The position numbers were made by a program, and so were the translations under genes. A DNA stretch of 64,000 bases from Adineta steineri (taxonomy: Eukaryota > Rotifera > Eurotatoria > Adinetida > Adinetidae). Below, in pieces: positions 54,452 through 64,000 of the stretch (position 1 is its first letter; each line of letters starts with the position of its first letter). The stretch is taken from contig CAJNOI010000112.1 in the NCBI GenBank assembly GCA_905250115.1, positions 103,783 through 167,782 of the forward strand. The letters run 5' to 3'. Under the pieces are notes generated by a model. The model ran no database searches, was not told the DNA's origin, and saw only the letters and a program-made list of their open reading frames with translations.

Positions 54452-56144
54452 ATGAGTAATCGAGTTGGACCTGATGAAGTAATGTATTAAAAAACAAAAA
54501 TAGTCTTATTTTATTTTTGAATATTTTAGTCCGTAGAAGTTAACTCTGATACAACACGTTTAAAAAGATTGTATGTATATATTATGGATTAAAATAAATT
54601 ATCAAAAGATTTTCTTATTTTAGATATGCACAGTTTCAAAAGCAAAAATTACTTTGGATAGTATTTCTTGTTATTTGTATTGATGTAGTTATATCTGTTG
54701 TAACAATTACTGTTTTAATGAACAAAACTGAAAGAGAAAAAATATCAATAATGGACATAACAACACCAACACCAACATCAACATCATCATCAATACCATC
54801 ATCAACAACAACGTCATCATCATCAACAACAACAACAACAACAAGTGGTATGATTTTCTTAAAACTAGTTCGTTTCCTATTTCAAAGAATTTATAAAAGA
54901 GAAATTAGATTTTCTTTTTCAATCTTAGATATTTTATTCGAATAATCACATAGAATAGTTTAATCTTCGATAATTGGCAGTCATACGTCATACTTCTATA
55001 GAAGAATATCGAAAGATTCATTAAAAGTTGAATGAGAATGTAGTATCGAATTCATAGTTCATCTGTCTATACTCACACCTACATTCTCGTAATTTATATG
55101 CAGTGATATCAAAACATTGTGTGTAATAAAACAAAACATATTTTATTTTTAAGAAATAATTCTTAGATCGAAAGAAAAGAAAGGAAACTATTTTTTTAGA
55201 AATATTTTATAGAACAACTACCTCATTCAGTTACCATTGGTAGCAATACGAAATGGAAAAAGAATGCAATTACTGTTGCTGGAGGACACGAAGCGGGAAG
55301 TGAATTAAATCAATTGAATGAGCCTTGGGGTATTCATGTTGATAATGATGACCATAGTATTTATATTGCTGACAGAAACAACCATCGTATAGTTAGGTGG
55401 GAATTTGGTGCAAAGAATGGTACACTTGTTGCAGGTGGAAATGGACCGGGAAATGAAATGGATCAGTTAACGCAACCCACAGACGTAGTTCTTGATAAAG
55501 AGAAGAAATATCTCATCATTTGTGACTATAAAAATAGACGAGTGATGAAATGGTCTCTTCAAAATAGTCAGGATTGTCAAGTATTGATACCCAGTATTTA
55601 TTGCTTCGGTTTAGCAATGGATAGTAATGGAGATCTTTATATTTCTGACTGGACAGAAGGAAAAGTCACACGTTGGCAGCAAGGATATAACGAAGGTATA
55701 CTTGTAGCAGGTGGAAATGGAGAAGGAAATCAATTAAATCAACTCAATGAACCTAAGTATATCTTCGTCGATAAAGATCATTCACTTTATATAGTAGATG
55801 ATATGAATAATCGTGTGATGAAATGGAACAAAAATGCAAACGAAGGCAGTCTTGTTGCACCAGGACAAGTTTCTAATGAAAATCCTGATACAATGGTGCG
55901 TCCCAAAGGTGTGATTGTTGATCATGAAGGTAATATTTATGTGTCAAGTGACGGTAGTCATCAAATAACGCGTTGGTCGCCAGGTGCAGTAGAAGGGACG
56001 CCTGTCGTTGGTGAAAAACAATCGGGAAGCGAACGCACACAGCTCAAGAACCCTCACGATTCGTCATTTGATCAAGAGGGTAATCTTTATGTTGTCGATC
56101 TAAAAAACCATCGAATACAAAAATTTGCTATTGATCGTGATTGA
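54452..56144 (+). CDS. Type II membrane NHL beta-propeller protein (paralog 2)
   Basis: Exons 54452-54478, 54530-54570, 54624-54847 and 55213-56144, same phases as paralog 1; 407 residues. The signal anchor is IVFLVICIDVVISVVTITVL. The stalk is a Pro/Thr/Ser run (TPTPTSTSSS, then STTTTTT), unlike the Glu-rich stalk of paralog 1. There are six NHL repeats, all well kept (SIYIADRNNHRIVRW, YLIICDYKNRRVMKW, SLYIVDDMNNRVMKW, NLYVVDLKNHRIQKF). The last exon is exactly as long as in paralog 1 (932 bp). Intron 3 keeps the diverged palindrome at about 55030-55083. It is probably a surface binding protein; the ligand is unknown. Confidence 0.8.
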
Positions 56145-57417
56145 AACAGTTTTTGATGATAAAATGGCTCTTGACAAACAATTCTTTTCTTGTGACTTGT
56201 AACGTGTTATTCATTAATAACGAATAAAGTTCATTAAAAATATAAATAATCTAATTCATCATTCATTTTGTAGACACAGCCGTTTCAGATTCTTTTTCTA
56301 GTTTCTGTAATTCTTTTGCCAATCGATACAACACAAAGTTTCAATAAAAGGTTTTGAATACAATTTTTATTTCTATGTGGTAAAAACTAGTAAAACTATT
56401 GAGTTGAAAACGTATGCTAATATTGATTTCTTCTTTGAATTTATTGTATCAAAATCCACATTTATTTTCAAGACCTTTCAAACCATACATTAGTTTATCT
56501 GTATAAAAACTATATTACAATTTCGACTGACAAAATCTTAAAGTTTTCATGTTATTCATGTAGTTTTTATTAAAAATACTTTATTTGAGTAGCTGCCTAA
56601 TTCGAGTTCGAATATAAACGAATATTAAAAAAAAAGAAATAATTAATACCTATTTCTAGGAATAGATTTAGTTTTAGAATAATTTTCAGATAAATCTTCC
56701 TCACCCACTTTGCCATCTTCTACCAACCACCCGTTGGTCGTATATATGAATTATATACATCTTAGAGTAAAACTAAAACTGAATCTACTCCTAAATTTCA
56801 CCATTTAGTTTCGAATGAGTATTGTACAGTTGTATGTTCATTTATATTCAAATTCGAATTAGGCAGCTCATCGACGAGATCAAAAAAAGGTGTTCACCGT
56901 TCATAATAAAGAGATGCATTTCCAACACAAATCGCTCCATCGGACTTGAGACCGTTCATAAACCAAGGATTTCACTATGAGAAATTTTACTGTATATTGG
57001 TTTTCGATCATTCATTGACGTTATACTGTATATCTTTTTTGTCTACTTGAGTAGCTATATGAAATATGCATTCAATTAAGAATGACTCGAAGATAATGAA
57101 AATATTGATCAAGTGAAATAAATACGTTAATCTGTGTTTTATCAAACGATAAAAATAATGCTATTCTCGATTAGTATTGTTGATATTTATACATTAGTTC
57201 TTGAGAAAGAATTTGTTTAATAACTATATATTCAATGACTTTATTTTATTTTCGAACAACTACTGCAAGAAAAAAATGTACAACAAAACTGATACAATAT
57301 TTACACTCTAATCAAAACACGATTTTTACAAGAAAATTGTTTCTAACTACTCTAAGATAACACGCAGTCAAGTTCTATTGAACAAACGACGAGATAATGT
57401 TCGTTCGTTGAGATGTG
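56145..57417. other. Intergenic with one inverted-repeat element
   Basis: Contains the element at 56588-56871 and otherwise nothing recognised. Confidence 0.4.
56588..56871. mobile_element. 284-bp inverted-repeat element
   Basis: The left end (AGCTGCCTAATTCGAGTTCG, AATATAAACGAA) and the complement of the right end (GAGCTGCCTAATTCGAATTT) match for about 35 bp. An inner inverted pair (ATTTAGTTTTAGA and complement-like ACTAAAACTGAAT) is nested inside. No transposase was found and the target duplication is not clear. Confidence 0.55.
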
Positions 57418-57645
57418 TCAGAAAGTACACTCTTTTATACCACCGGGAAAATCGGGAGGAAACATTGGTTCACCACCCGTTTGGACGATGCCGGTCGGCA
57501 AATGAACAGTTGTTTTTGGTTGTCCTGCTGATCCTCTATAATATTCATAGGTCAAATGTTTGACTTCGCCAGTGTCTGGAAAAACCAATGTCATTGAATT
57601 TGTTAAATCAGGTTCGATACCAGGATGTGGATGTTGATTATTCAT
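57418..57645 (-). CDS. Small protein of unknown function, last exon
   Basis: The frame is open from an acceptor-like TTTATAG at about 57664 to a stop at 57418. The first good Met gives 75 residues (MNNQHPHPGIEPDLTN...). Composition is protein-like, rich in Pro, Gly and Thr (PDTGEVKHLTYEYYRGSAGQ, HLPTGIVQTGGEPMFPPDFP). Whether an upstream exon supplies the true start is unknown. I do not recognise the family. The stronger GC content than its surroundings supports coding. Confidence 0.5.
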   Translation of the reverse strand: MNNQHPHPGIEPDLTNSMTLVFPDTGEVKHLTYEYYRGSAGQPKTTVHLPTGIVQTGGEPMFPPDFPGGIKECTF

Positions 57646-57672
57646 AGCTGTCGAAGATGATTCTATAAACAT

Positions 57673-59191
57673 TCAAAAATTAATAAAATAGACACAAATA
57701 AATATTTATCAATGAAAATGACAGAAAAAAAGTAGACTTTCTTCTTTCTAAGATTATTCGAAGCGTTCTTAATAAGGATAATCAGCCACGCAGATCTATA
57801 TGTCTCTCCATAGGATCAGTTTATTTCCTTTTCAATCTGACTATTATTTTGCACTTTTGAGATATGGAACAGTTATGTCTCAATCAATAAATGATCGTTA
57901 CTGTTCAATTTCTTTTTCTTTCTTGTTGACCTTGAAGATGGGTATTTTTCTTTTTCTTTTCAGATGCATATATATATAATCCTTTTTTCCCAAAATGATA
58001 TCAATACAACTGGACGGATAAAATAGATTGATAAATATCATTAGGCCCCAAACAGACAGAGAAATGAATTAACGTTAAAGTTGAATTAAATGATATAATT
58101 GACACATTATCGTGATAAATCGTCTAAAAGATGATTTATCTCATAACACGTCATCGTATTGGTTAATCCAGTTTGAACGTTAATTCATTTTTTCATTCTG
58201 TTTGGGGCCTTATCGACGATGCCGATAGAGCTACTCGTCCAATTCGTTTTAACACGCATATAGATATGACCGTTCATTAACAGAAAAGGAAAAATAGCTG
58301 GCAATATTCATCAAACGTGGTGAATAAATAGAGAACATTACATCTATCAAATCTAATGAAATTAAGAATGGTTTTTTTTCGACACTCAAAATTTTCTTCT
58401 TTGTTAGTTATTTATTATGTTTCGATTTGCAACTTGTTAATATCATTTTTTTCATTGATTTTTATTTATTCGATTGATGATGAAAAGTAATGCATGCACC
58501 ACACAGTATACAGGCATATGTCAAAATCATGATAATCTAACTGAGTAAAATGAAAGAATTATGGAAATATGCTATTATACTATGAACAATAAGATGTCTA
58601 CTTGATCTAGCATGATTGTCACAAGTATTTCTTGATATTTCATGTGTGAAAGTTGTAATGATATTGAAAATAATCGATGATTAAATTAAGTTATATCGCG
58701 ACTGTGGTAAAAATATTTATTTTTTTTTCTTTTAGAAGTAATGTTCATAAAAATGAACATCTGGATAAATTTTCCAAAAGAACTGCATCGTGTTAAATGT
58801 GTGAGAGACAATATATTTATAACAATAAATATTCTATTCTTTTTAATCCTTCTTCTTAATGTATCTTGTGCAATATTTTACGTCATTCTCTGAGTTTCTC
58901 TTTTTCTTGCTGTTGCAAATAATTTTTATTCAAGAAAGGTTTTTTACATTAATACAAAATAACAACTGACATCTGTCAAGATTTTATCCAAAACTAACTT
59001 TGCAAAAAAAAAGGAAATAAAATTAATCTTTCTATTGATATAGGATTTTTTTGTTGCTGCAAATGCTAGAATATTTTGAACTGATTATTTAAGATGAAAC
59101 TTGTTTTTCTGTAACTCACGTAAGAATAAATCAAAACTGATAAAATAATGAAATTGAATATTCAAGTTTAAATAGAACAACAACTGTGAAC
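57673..59191. other. Intergenic with one Tourist-like element and the upstream flank of NHL paralog 3
   Basis: Holds the element at 58044-58209. From about 58735 it aligns with the flanks of NHL paralogs 1 and 2. No other gene was recognised. Confidence 0.45.
58044..58209. mobile_element. 166-bp PIF/Harbinger (Tourist-like) MITE
   Basis: Terminal inverted repeats GGCCCCAAACAGA and TCTGTTTGGGGCC, with similarity continuing through ATGAATTAACGTT on both sides. TTA flanks each end (58041-58043, 58210-58212), the expected 3-bp target duplication. There is no coding capacity. Confidence 0.75.
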
Positions 59192-60638
59192 ATGAGTAAC
59201 AGAGTTGGACCTGATGAAGTAATGTATTAAATAGAAAGAATAAAATAATCTTATTTTCTTTTTTAATATTTTAGTCTATTGAAGTTAATTCTAATACAAC
59301 ACGTTTACAAAGATTGTATGTATATATTATGCATTAAAATAAACTATGTAAATAATTTCTTGTTCTAGATTTGAACATTTTCGAAGGAGAAAATTACTTT
59401 GGATAGTATTTCTCATTACGTTAACTATAATAATTATAGCTATTTCAACAACTATTATTTTAGTGACCGAAACAAAAAGAGAAAAAATAACAACACCAAC
59501 AGAAAAATCTACTATGGAAACTATATTGACCAGTGAAGTGTTGATAATAGAAGGTAATGTTATGATTTTGTTAGAACTAGCTTGTTTCTTTATTCAATCT
59601 GAGATATTTGAATCTTCAATAATTCATAGTCATATACTATACTTCTATAGAATGAAATAAAATATGTTTTATTTTCAAGAAACAATTTTTTAATGTTTTC
59701 TAGAACAATTAAATTCATCTGTTATCATTAATCATAATACGAAATGGAAACAGAATGCAATTACTGTTGCTGGAAGACCTACATTTGGAGATCAATCAAA
59801 TGAATTATTTGGACCTTTAGGTATTCGTGTTGATGATGATAATCATTGTATTTATATTGCTGACAGAAACAACCATCGTATTGTTAGATGGGAATTTGGT
59901 GCAGACAAAGGTGAAATTGTTCAACGTAAAAATCAACCTGAAAATCCAGAAATTATATTATATTACCCAATAGATGTAATTCTTGATAAAGAGAAGAAAT
60001 ATCTCATCATTTGTAATTATGGTAAGCGACAAGTGATGAAATGGTCTCTTTATAGTGCTAATCAAGTCGACCCGGTGATGATACGTGTTATTCCTTGCTG
60101 GGGCTTGGCAATGGATAATAATGGAGATCTTTATGTTTCTGAATGGGATAAACATCAAGTCAGACGTTTTTACGATGGCGATAGGCAAGGTACAGTTGTA
60201 GCGGGTGGGAATGGACAAGGAAGTCAATTTAATCAACTCAATCAACCTCATTATATCTTCGTCGATAAAGATCATTCAGTTTATATAGCAGATTATTTGA
60301 ATAATCGTGTGATGAAATGGAACAAAAATGCAATCCAAGGCACTCTTATTGCTCCAAGACAAGTTTCTGACAAAAATCCCAATTCACTAGTTCAACCCAG
60401 AGGTGTTATTGTTGATCATATGGGTAATATTTATGTGTCAAATGCGAGAACTCATCAAATCACGCGTTGGTCGCCAGGTAAAATAGAAGCTACTACTGTC
60501 GCTGGTGAAAAAGAATCCGGATCGGGGCCCACACAGCTAATAAACCCTCAAAGTCTATCATTTGATCAACAGGGTAATCTTTATGTTGTCGATGGACATA
60601 ATCATCGAATACAAAAATTTGCTATTGATCGTGACTGA
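59192..60638 (+). CDS. Type II membrane NHL beta-propeller protein (paralog 3)
   Basis: Exons 59192-59218, 59275-59315, 59369-59553 and 59704-60638, same phases as the other two; 395 residues. The anchor IVFLITLTIIIIAISTTIIL follows a basic FRRRKLLW. The stalk is the shortest of the three. There are six NHL repeats (CIYIADRNNHRIVRW, DLYVSEWDKHQVRRF, SVYIADYLNNRVMKW, HNHRIQKF). Repeat 2 is the most diverged and gives no TDVVLD block (it reads YPIDVILD). Intron 3 is only 150 bp and lacks the palindrome present in paralogs 1 and 2. Paralogs 2 and 3 are 3 kb apart on the same strand. Confidence 0.8.
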
Positions 60639-61105
60639 AACAAGTTCTTTGATGATAAAATAACTTTTGATAAATAATTCTTTTTTGTCACTTTTAAAGT
60701 ATTTTTTATTTCTAACGAATAAAGTTCATTAAAAACATAAATTATCTAATTTATCTTGTAGGCATGCTCTTTTCGTCAGACACTCGCACCTTCGAAAAGG
60801 TTCTAAGTACTATACTGAGAAATATGTAGTTTTTCTATTGTAATCACAATGCTCTTCTTATTTTAGAGTAAGAAAAAAAGAACACATGATTATTATTACA
60901 TTTATCTGTGCATATAATATTCAGCGTATTATTTTGAAGGATAGAAGAAAAACGTTGCAATGACTCATTCCTATATATCCTCTAACTGATCAGTAATGTA
61001 CACGCAAAAAACGTTATTTTTCTTTTCTATATAGATATATATTTCGCTGTTTTTTTTCTCTTTTGAATATAACATTTATAATCGTATTATATAAAAATAA
61101 AACTA
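60639..61105. other. Intergenic between NHL paralog 3 and the arrestin gene
   Basis: 3' flank similar to that of paralog 2 (AATAAAGTTCATTAAAAA), then the arrestin promoter region. No other element was seen. Confidence 0.45.
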
Positions 61106-62191
61106 ATGGGCGCAAACGAAAGTGTTAGTATTAGAATAAATTTTAATCGATCAAATCGTTTTTATTTTACTGGTGAACAAGTATCCGGTAATATTTCAAT
61201 TGATAATCTACGTGAAAAAGTAAAATTAGATGAAATTTTTATTGAGCTTGTTGGTGAACTTGGTTATACAACACAAGAAACACGTACGAAAAATGATACA
61301 AATGGTAAATCAACTTCAGAAAATTACACATCTTATCATCATATACCATTCTTAACTACACGTTTACCTTTAGTTCAATCTCATCATGTACAAGTAAGAA
61401 CTATACATACAGAATTTTATTGACAAAAATATCGAACTATTTCTTAGGATCAAATGATTCTTTCTCGTGGACATTATACATGGCCATTTGAATTTACTCT
61501 TCCTGAATCTTTACCTCCAACAACACAACCTAATCTAACAGTATATCCTAATGTAAGATATCTTATACGAATTGTTCTTGATAAACCATGGTATAAATTT
61601 AATCAAACACAAGCATATCTTTTTACAGTTTGTCCAAAGATAAATCTTTCTTATCAAACAATTCATTTTAATAAACAAAATCGAAAACAATTACAATTTG
61701 AAGGTTGTCTTTTACGTAATGGAATTATTCCTGGTCAATCGTTTTCAATTCAAATTAAACTTCAAAATCCTGAACGTACGAAAATTAAACGAATTGAAGT
61801 GGCATTTATTCAACATCGACAGACTTCTGTAGATCGTCATAAAGAAATTATTTTATCTGCTGATTTACCTGGTTTTTATGAATTTGATGGTGCTAGTTTA
61901 GAACAAACTTTTGAATTACCTTTATCAAATGATTATATTGCACCGACATATTCATTTGAAACATCATGGCATAATCATCCATATCGTCTTATTATTGAAT
62001 ATGAATTAATATTAACTATAAAACCTCATGGGTTTTTTACTAAATTTGATGTAAGTGTTCCAGTTATTGTTGGTACACAATCGAATCATGAAAATCAAAT
62101 ACAAGAAAAATATGATGAGAAAAATACATATCAAATGGTCGATGAATTAGAACCACCACCAAGTTATGAATCAATCGTTAATACTAAATAA
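61106..62191 (+). CDS. Alpha-arrestin (ARRDC-like)
   Basis: Exons 61106-61393 and 61448-62191, phase 0, with a 54-bp intron; 343 residues. The arrestin N-domain is seen in FYFTGEQVSGNISIDN and IELVGELGYTT, and the linker in ILSRGHYTWPFEFTLPESLP, a hallmark of alpha-arrestins. The C-domain starts near ...QTIHFNKQNRK. The extreme C-terminus has a PPSY (PPxY) motif, which recruits WW domains of NEDD4-type ubiquitin ligases. It should act as an adaptor for ubiquitination and endocytosis of membrane proteins at the plasma membrane and endosomes. A single PPxY is visible, where many relatives have two. The first residues MGAN could allow N-myristoylation at Gly2, an inference. Confidence 0.88.
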
Positions 62192-63573
62192 TTCTAACTC
62201 TTTATTTAAAACAAAAAAAAAAGATGAACAACATATATTTATATAAACGATATGAATTTATTCTTTATTCATCGATTTTCGGTTATCTCTATATCATATT
62301 TACGAATTTTATTAATTTGAAATAAATTATTTTTCGTAAAAAAAACCAAATTTTTATATTGACGATATGCAACAATGATTTCTTATTTATTGATCATGTG
62401 TATTATGTATTACGTTTTTGATAATGTCGATCGTGTATCTATACTGACTCATGACAAATATCAAACGTGTTTGTTCTTATTGTACGTAAATATAAAAAAA
62501 AATTTTCAAAGGTAAATTCTAACTGGATCATAGAATGAGGATATGGATCAGTTTCATGATGCTATATTAATAGAAAGAATTGGTATAGATAGTGAACATC
62601 AAATTGATCAAATAGGAAAATAACTTTAATTGTTTCAGCACCAATAGAATTCATGTAATTTAGATCAAAATGAAAATAGAGAATAATCACTTAATTTAAT
62701 ATTAATAACATGTTAAGATTTTATTATTTGATAATAATCTTGATTAAATATCTAGAAATGAATGGAAATAAGACAAATAAGCATTATATACCTATGAAAA
62801 ATAAAATAAGTAGAAATCAAATAGTTTATTTCAACAATTATTTCTATTCATTTCTGTAGAAGTAGAAGATATTGTTGAGCTAACTATCTTTTTACTCTCA
62901 AATAAATCTGAAATGATTAATGGTGTTACTTTACCTATCGGTAATATAAACAAATCTCATCTAAACCGCAGTGTTGAATCATTTTCAAATGAACTAAATC
63001 TTGTGATATGGCATAATTCTGACTGCTTTTCTTTTATTTATTCTTGCAGATGATGAGTATTTGGCTACATTATAATATCTTACAAACAATAATGAATGAC
63101 TATCATAATCATATTTTTGTGGTAGCTTTCGGATGTAACATTTCATACTTAATCTGATTTAGTTCGTTGCAACAATTTTGAATCATAGTTTTATTTTCTG
63201 TTTAAAAAGCATTCTTTATGTTAATAAATACCATAAAAGTGATCAGTGAAAAGCATATAGTGTAAATCATATGTCAACGTTAAACTGCCTACTATTAAAG
63301 ACATATATGGTATTCCATATCAAACAAAGTATTTGATATATTAATTATGATATTCGTTGCAATACGAAACCATCTTAAGAATATGAGCATAGATGTGAGT
63401 GTTAACTTCATCGTTACCCTCATTCATATCCAATACCTACTCTCAACATTTTCATCCTCTGTATATTCTTTATTAAAATCGTATGCAGAAGCCAAACTAC
63501 TTCATGATTTCACTCTTGAAACAAGTCAAAACTATACTCGTAATATTTCCTTGAATATAATAGATAATCACAC
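62192..63573. other. Intergenic AT-rich stretch
   Basis: No gene was recognised. A stretch near 62855-63080 reads slightly less AT-rich but is interrupted in all frames. Confidence 0.4.
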
Positions 63574-64000
63574 GAGAATGCATCCTATTCCGCGATGTTG
63601 AACATTGGAGGAATCAGTTCCGCACCGGAATCGATTCCGTCCAATTCCGGGAACTCGATCGACACACAACATAAGACACCCAGTCAAGATTGATCGAGTT
63701 CCACCGATTCCGGAATTGCACGGAATTCCCACCGATTCCGGAATTGCACAGAATTCCCACCGATTCCGGAATTGCACGGAATTCCCACCGATTCCGGAAT
63801 TGCACGGAATTCCCACCGATTCCGGAATTGCACGGAATTCCTACCGATTCCGGAATTGCACGGAATTCCTACCGATTCCGGAATTGCGGGAATTGGTTCC
63901 GATTCCGGAATCACACCATCCACCTCACCCACATTTATTGTGTTGTGTTGATGAGTTATCCCGTTTGAATACGATCCAATTCCGTTGCGGAATTCCGGGA
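63574..64000. mobile_element. GGAATTCC-rich element, cut by the window end
   Basis: Starts with GAGAATGCATCCTATTCCGC, the same end as the right arm of 4658-5256. A leader of about 130 bp shared with that element follows, then at least six near-perfect 28-bp units (CCGATTCCGGAATTGCACGG plus AATTCCCA) at about 63706-63880, then a unique arm to the window edge. The right end and target duplication are outside the window. Open frames across it are repeat translation. Confidence 0.75.

Overview
This is an AT-rich eukaryotic nuclear window with compact genes. Introns have canonical GT-AG ends and are often only 50-70 bp, and many inverted-repeat transposon remnants lie between and inside the genes. 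The gene repertoire best fits a bdelloid rotifer: degenerate F-box/LRR proteins, membrane-anchored NHL beta-propellers, an FMO, an animal rhodopsin-type GPCR, an alpha-arrestin, a VAP-type MSP domain, and kingdom-atypical metabolic genes such as a class II aldolase and a fungal-looking SDR. That assignment is inference; no marker gene in the window proves it. Coding calls rest on open reading, splice-site phase bookkeeping and motif recognition. No database search was run.

Layout. 1-2.1 kb: a frameshifted F-box/LRR pseudogene and the C-terminal stub of an S9 peptidase. 3.3-11.4 kb: a seven-exon gene for a secreted or type I membrane protein (signal peptide, jacalin-like lectin, MAM, Thr/Ser-rich stalk, EGF repeats, transmembrane helix). 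12.7-14.3 kb: a decaying flavin monooxygenase. 14.5-16.1 kb (minus): a PAN/apple-like plus NHL secreted protein. 18.1-24.9 kb: a second, diverged copy of the 2-11.7 kb block, lacking the lectin exons and broken by two insertions. 26.5-28.5 kb (minus): a multipass acyltransferase-like membrane protein. 30.3-31.6 kb (minus): class II fructose-bisphosphate aldolase. 32.3-32.9 kb (minus): a secreted LURP-one/tubby-like protein. 34-35.6, 54.5-56.1 and 59.2-60.6 kb: three paralogous type II membrane NHL propellers. 36.2-37.7 kb (minus): a Golgi-type fucosyltransferase-like protein. 38.9-39.9 kb (minus): a GPCR. 41.6-43.3 kb: an intact F-box/LRR protein. 43.4-46.3 kb (minus): a U-box/protein kinase/MORN gene that appears to be spliced in frame to an upstream MSP (VAP) domain. 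50.8-51.6 kb: an SDR. 57.4 kb (minus): a small protein. 61.1-62.2 kb: an alpha-arrestin.

The most interesting layers are the possible MSP-U-box-kinase-MORN fusion; an all-phase-1 modular receptor gene whose lectin exons are absent from its duplicate; a family of GGAATTCC-rich palindromic elements with 8-bp target duplications, one of which interrupts an EGF exon; and a dispersed palindrome of about 50 bp with telomere-like GTGTGGG arms. That palindrome sits at four edges of the duplicated block.

For multi-exon genes the feature gives the outer span and the exon coordinates are in the evidence text.
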